64,000 nucleotides of DNA, from positions 1,054,001 through 1,118,000 of the forward strand of contig NZ_QZWF01000001.1 in NCBI RefSeq assembly GCF_004187715.1, given 5' to 3'. Made by a program: the position numbers and the translations under genes. Positions 60,087-64,000 of the stretch are shown one piece after another; position 1 is the stretch's first letter; the number at the start of each line of letters is the position of its first letter. The DNA comes from Streptomyces sp. F001. Its GTDB lineage: Bacteria > Actinomycetota > Actinomycetes > Streptomycetales > Streptomycetaceae. The notes beneath the pieces were generated by a model. The model did not search any database. It had not been told where the DNA came from and saw only the letters and a list, made by a program, of their open reading frames with translations.

Positions 60087-61669
60087 GTGTCCGTGGATCC
60101 GGGCAGTGAACGCGTGATCGCCGGCCGCTACCGACTGCTGTCCCCGCTCGGCGAGGGCGGCATGGGGACGGTGTGGCTCGCCCGCGACGAGGTGTTGCGC
60201 CGCGAGGTCGCCGTCAAGGAGGTGCGGGCCCCGGCGGGGCTGCCGGCCGCCGACGTGGAGCGGATGTACGCCCGTCTGGAGCGGGAGGCCTGGGCCGCCG
60301 CGCGGGTCGCGAACCGCAATGTGGTGACGGTGTACGACGTGGCCACGGAGGAGGGCCGGCCGTGGATCGTGATGGAGCTGGTCCGCGGGATCTCTCTCGC
60401 CGAGCTGCTGGACGCCGAGGGCCCGCTGCCCCCGCAGCGCGCGGCGCACATCGGCGCCGAGGTGCTGTCCGCGCTGCGTGCCGCGCACGAGGCCGGGGTG
60501 CTGCACCGGGACGTGAAGCCGGGCAACGTACTGCTGTCGAACGACGGCCGGGTGGTGCTCACCGACTTCGGTATCGCGATGGTGGAGGGCAGCTCTGCGC
60601 TGACCATGACCGGGGAGGTGGTCGGCTCGCCCGAGTTCCTGGCGCCGGAACGCGCGCTCGGCCGCACGCCGGGTCCCGAGTCGGACCTGTGGTCGCTCGG
60701 CGTGCTGCTGTATGCGGCGGTGGAGGGCAGTTCCCCGTTCCGCAACGACACGCCGCTGAGCACCCTGCGGGCAATCGTCGACGAGGAGTTGCCGCCGCCC
60801 CGCCGGGCCGGTCCGCTCACCCCGGTCATCGAGGGGTTGCTGCGCAAGGACCCCGCCGAGCGGCTGCCGGCCGCGCGGGCCGAGCAGGACCTGCGGCTGA
60901 TCGGCGCGGGAGGCACGCCGCGCGCGGACACGGCCCCGACGACGCCGTACACCCCGTACGCCCCGACCGCCGCGGCCCACCGGCAGCCGCCGACGCCGCC
61001 CCGACCTGTCCCCGCTGCCGCTGCCGCTGCCGCGACCACCGTCGACGAACCGCGCCACGACAAACGCACCGCCGCCGTCCTGATCGCCGGCGTCACCGCC
61101 CTGGCGCTGGCGATCGCCGGTCTCACGTACGCCCTGCTGAACCGCGACGACGGCGACAACCGCACCGCAGGGGGTGGCAACACCCCTACGGCAGGAGCGA
61201 CTTCGACGGCGCCCGAGAAGGAGACCACCCCGGGCACCAGCGCTCCCACCACCCGACCCCGAGCAGCAGTCCGACGACCGCTCCCCCGCCGCAGTCGGTG
61301 ACGGTCACCCTCACCGGCGCCCGCACGGAGTACTCGGGCACGTGCCCGCCGCCGAACGACCAGGCTCCCGCGTTCACGGCGACGTTCACGGTGGGACGGC
61401 TGCCCGCGGAGGTGGACTACCGCTGGGTGACCAAGGACGGCGAGGTCGAGAGCTGGAAGACGCTGTCGTTCCCCGAAGGGGGCGAACGGACCCGGCAGGA
61501 CCAGGTGATCGTGACGACGTACGCCGACAGCGGGACGTATCAGAACGAGATCAGTGTCGAGGTCCGCGATCCGGTCCGGACGACGTCGGATGCGGTGGCG
61601 TTCTCGGTGACCTGTGTGACGGAGACCCCGACGGACGGGGCCTCCGCTTCACCTACGCCGACTCCCTGA
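60087..61669 (+). CDS. Ser/Thr protein kinase with extracellular domain, apparent frameshift
   Basis: GTG 60087 follows AAGGGGG. Kinase motifs are LGEGGMGTVW (21-30), Lys44, HRDVKPGN (140-147), DFG (160-162) and SPEFLAPE. A Pro/Thr linker leads to a membrane helix (328-351). The first frame ends at 61301 in an Arg-rich tail. The natural continuation (TPSSSPTTAPPP, then a beta-sandwich-like domain with YRWVTKDGEVESWKTLSF and two Cys, ending TPTP at 61669) is one base out of frame. One extra C near 61252-61260 would give 527 aa. As written, the sensor domain is lost. Confidence 0.85.
61252..61260. other. C-rich site of the kinase frameshift
   Basis: CCCGACCCC contains runs of three and four C. 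Adding one C to either run fuses the kinase and extracellular-domain frames into exactly 528 codons including stop. Confidence 0.7.
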
Positions 61670-61672
61670 AGG

Positions 61673-62476
61673 TCAGGCGGCGTTGTCGAGCACCGGCAGA
61701 TAGCCGCCGGACTGGCCGTTCGCGGTCGGGTGGTACGACTCGCCGATGTTGAGCCAGTTGACGCTGTGCAGCCAGGAGCTGCCGGAGCAGATCTCGTGAC
61801 CGGTGAAGGTGCCGCGCACGTCGCCCCAGGTGAAGCCGTGGTTCAGTGCGCGCTTCTGGATGGCGGTGTTGAGGTGGTCGGAGGCGTCGTTGATGGCCTT
61901 GCGCTTGGTCTCGGACAGACCGAGGCACGACTGGCCGAGCTTGTAGAAGCGGGGGTAGCCGAGCACGACGACCTGCGCCGCGGGTGCCTTGCCGCGGATC
62001 GCCGAGTAGACGGTGTCGAGCTTGCCGGGCAGCGTCGTGTCGACGTACGCCCTGGCGGTGTTGATGCGGGAGATGCAGGCGCTGTCGGACTGGAGTACGC
62101 AGGTCGTCATGACGTCCGCGAAGCCGGCGTCGTTGCCGCCGACGCTGATGGACACCACACCTGTACTCGCGTTGAGCGGGGCCAGCTGACCGGCGAGGAC
62201 TTCATCCGTTCGGGCGCCGGAGCAGGCCGTGAAGGCGAACGACGAGGGTGAGTTGGCGGCGGCCCAGAGGTACGGGTACGCCTTCGTGCTGCGCTTGCAG
62301 TCGCCGCTGGAGCTGATGTAACTGCCCGCACCGACGCCGGAGGAGTAGGAGTCGCCGAGCGCCACATAGCTGGTGGCGGCGGCTTCGGACGCCTGCGCCG
62401 GAGCGGCTCCCGTGAGGGCGGCCGATGCGGCGAGGAGGAGTGAGCCGAGTAACACGACAAGTCGGGAACGTCTCAT
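61673..62476 (-). CDS. Secreted SGNH-hydrolase lipase
   Basis: The protein is 267 aa from ATG 62476, preceded by AAAGGGAGG. The signal peptide ends near APAQAS (residue about 30). SGNH blocks are ALGDSYSSG (catalytic Ser), SVGGNDAGF, and SYHPTANGQ (catalytic His). Six Cys suggest the three disulfides of the Streptomyces lipase subgroup (S. coelicolor SCO1725, S. rimosus lipase). It hydrolyses ester lipids outside the cell. Its end is convergent with the kinase gene, 3 bases apart. Confidence 0.94.
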   Translation of the reverse strand: MRRSRLVVLLGSLLLAASAALTGAAPAQASEAAATSYVALGDSYSSGVGAGSYISSSGDCKRSTKAYPYLWAAANSPSSFAFTACSGARTDEVLAGQLAPLNASTGVVSISVGGNDAGFADVMTTCVLQSDSACISRINTARAYVDTTLPGKLDTVYSAIRGKAPAAQVVVLGYPRFYKLGQSCLGLSETKRKAINDASDHLNTAIQKRALNHGFTWGDVRGTFTGHEICSGSSWLHSVNWLNIGESYHPTANGQSGGYLPVLDNAA

Positions 62477-62791
62477 GGAACCTCCCTTTAGCAGGATCTC
62501 TGCCTCAACCGTCGTACCAACTACGCGTGTTGAACGGAAGTGTCCATGCCAAGACTTTTCACCCATCCTCCACATGAACCCTGCGCGTTCACTCTGGCGT
62601 TTGTTACGTGCTCATGACAGGTTTGTTGACAGGTACTCAACTCCCTTGTTCTACGCACGTAGCTCACCCACGCTTTACCGCAGCCCGGGCGGTACGCGAC
62701 GCCCCGGGCCGTGTGCGCGAAGACGCGCTCACCCCCCACATGCGCGCAGCCCCACCCGGGCGCGCGCCGCCTGGAGGAGGACTCCCTCGTA
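62477..62791. promoter_or_regulatory. Divergent promoter region, lipase / subtilisin
   Basis: These 315 bases have lower GC than their surroundings. On the plus strand TTGACA (62626-62631), 17 bases, then TTCTAC (62649-62654) resembles a housekeeping-type promoter for the protease. The lipase side shows no clear consensus. No small gene is supported. Confidence 0.5.
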
Positions 62792-64000
62792 ATGGCACAA
62801 CTGCGTAGCAAGAAGGCCCGGTTCGCCGCGACCACCAGCCTGGCGACCGCCGCCCTCCTGGGCGGGCTCACCGCACTCCCCGCCCAGGCCGCCCCGGCCG
62901 AGGGCAAGGTCCTGGCGGCCGGCTCCCCCGCCGCCGTCAAGGACAGCTACATCGTCACCCTCAAGAAGGGCGCCGGCGTCAAGGCCGCGTCCAGCGAGGG
63001 CAAGGGTTTGATCAAGGAGTACGGCGGCACGGTGCAGCAGACGTTCGGCAAGGCGCTGAACGGCTACACCGCCAACCTCTCCGCGACCGAGGCGAGGAGA
63101 CTGGCCGCCGACCCCGCGGTGGCCTCCGTCGAGCAGAACCAGCGCGTCCAGCTCGCCGACACCACACAGTCCAACGCCCCCTGGGGCCTGGACCGGATCG
63201 ACCAGACCTCGCTTCCGCTTTCCGGGACCTACACCTATCCGGACAGTGCGGGCAGCGGTGTGACCGTATACGTCATCGACACCGGCGTGCGCATCAGCCA
63301 CTCGCAGATCAGCGGCCGGGCCACCTACGGCTACGACGCCGTCGACGGCGACACCACCGCCTCCGACGGCAACGGCCACGGCACCCATGTGGCCACCACG
63401 GTCGCGGGTTCCACTTACGGCGTCGCCAAGAAGGCGAAGATCGTGGCGGTCCGGGTGCTGAACAACAGCGGCTCCGGCACCACCGCGGGCGTGATCGCCG
63501 GCATCGACTGGGTGACGCAGAACCACTCCGGCCCCTCGGTCGCCAACATGTCGCTCGGCGGCGGCGCTTCGGCGTCGCTGGACACGGCGGTCCGCAACTC
63601 CATAGCCAGCGGCGTGACCTACGCCGTCGCGGCGGGCAACAGCAGCACCACCGCCTCCTCGTCCTCCCCGGCCCGGGTCTCCGAAGCGATCACGGTCGGC
63701 GCCACCACCAACACGGACGCCAAGGCGAGCTACTCCAACTACGGCTCCGCCCTGGACATCTTCGCGCCCGGCTCCTCCATCACCGCCGGCTGGCACACCA
63801 GTGACACCGCGACGAACACCATCTCCGGAACGTCGATGGCGACTCCGCACGTCGCGGGCGCAGCGGCGGTCTACCTCGCGAACCACACCTCGTCCACCCC
63901 GGCGCAGGTCGCCTCGGCACTGACGAGCGGAGCGACCACCGGCAAGGTCACCAGCCCGGGCAGCGGCTCCCCGAACCGGCTGCTGAAGATCGTCCCGTGA
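62792..64000 (+). CDS. Secreted subtilisin-like serine protease (S8, proteinase K type)
   Basis: The protein is 402 aa, and its TGA is the last codon of the window. A Sec signal ([20 protein letters not shown]) is followed by an inhibitor_I9 propeptide ([11 protein letters not shown] ... [19 protein letters not shown]). The catalytic triad is Asp in [12 protein letters not shown], His in [14 protein letters not shown] and Ser in [16 protein letters not shown]; the oxyanion Asn is in AAGNSSTTA. There is no C-terminal extra domain. It is similar to alkaline proteases secreted by Streptomyces. Confidence 0.95.
   Translation: MAQLRSKKARFAATTSLATAALLGGLTALPAQAAPAEGKVLAAGSPAAVKDSYIVTLKKGAGVKAASSEGKGLIKEYGGTVQQTFGKALNGYTANLSATEARRLAADPAVASVEQNQRVQLADTTQSNAPWGLDRIDQTSLPLSGTYTYPDSAGSGVTVYVIDTGVRISHSQISGRATYGYDAVDGDTTASDGNGHGTHVATTVAGSTYGVAKKAKIVAVRVLNNSGSGTTAGVIAGIDWVTQNHSGPSVANMSLGGGASASLDTAVRNSIASGVTYAVAAGNSSTTASSSSPARVSEAITVGATTNTDAKASYSNYGSALDIFAPGSSITAGWHTSDTATNTISGTSMATPHVAGAAAVYLANHTSSTPAQVASALTSGATTGKVTSPGSGSPNRLLKIVP

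Noticed and set aside
1..64000. Biosynthetic gene cluster or prophage
   Set aside because: No polyketide synthase, peptide synthetase, terpene or capsid/terminase/integrase genes were seen. The phage-like genes are tail-type only, as expected for an eCIS.

Overview
The window is chromosomal DNA of a Streptomyces or a very close relative. GC content is very high with strong third-position GC bias, GTG starts are frequent, regulators of the TetR, GntR and ArsR families are dense, secreted proteins carry Tat or long Sec signals, terminators are GC hairpins without T tracts, and several genes are probably leaderless. From memory only, the gene order from about 13.6 kb to 62 kb (gntR-gntK-gntP ... 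soxR-maoC ... hmgA-gntR ... sigma/anti-sigma, kinase, SGNH lipase) resembles the S. coelicolor core chromosome around SCO1678-SCO1725. No tRNA, rRNA, CRISPR array, transposase gene or plasmid origin was seen.

Layout. (1) 1-12.8 kb, minus strand: the distal half of an extracellular contractile injection system (eCIS, phage-tail-like particle) operon. In transcription order it holds sheath, inner tube, gp26-like baseplate protein, a proline-rich protein, a DUF4255/Pvc16-like terminator protein with a histone-like tail, an AAA+ ATPase with an apparent frameshift, a 92-aa protein, and a giant DUF4157 protein (more than 1,900 aa) that runs off the left edge. (2) 13-16.6 kb: a SEC-C protein and the gluconate locus gntR / gntK-gntP. 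(3) 16.6-19.8 kb: a membrane-linked molybdopterin oxidoreductase with its cytochrome b, a Nudix hydrolase, two DUF202 membrane proteins and a His-rich metal-binding protein. (4) 19.8-25.3 kb: an acyl-CoA catabolic regulon (phosphotransferase, dehydrogenase, TetR, acyl-CoA synthetase, SDR) bracketed by matching operator sequences. (5) 25.4-30.4 kb: NamZ-type muramidase, secreted penicillin acylase, a zinc-ribbon protein. (6) 30.4-46.3 kb: soxR, MaoC hydratase and TetR, acyl-CoA dehydrogenase and TetR, ArsR, exporters, an alcohol/aldehyde dehydrogenase operon, a CitMHS citrate transporter, a formate-dehydrogenase-like oxidoreductase and its TetR. (7) 46.3-50.7 kb: a lipoprotein gene disturbed by an inverted-repeat element, hmgA with a repeat element inside its first codons, a HutC-type GntR regulator and an ISP-specificity-like protein. 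(8) 50.6-53.2 kb: a TetR-controlled ABC exporter. (9) 53.3-64 kb: SigK-like sigma factor and RskA-like anti-sigma factor, DUF4331-TPR-NicO cluster, a Ser/Thr kinase, an SGNH lipase and a subtilisin.

The main points of interest are the eCIS block with its giant polybasic DUF4157 protein; three single-base indels at or beside short C/G runs that split otherwise intact genes (eCIS ATPase, anti-sigma factor, kinase); repeat elements inside coding sequence (hmgA, an ArsR gene) and around a lipoprotein start; and several paired operators that let regulators be matched to target operons from sequence alone.
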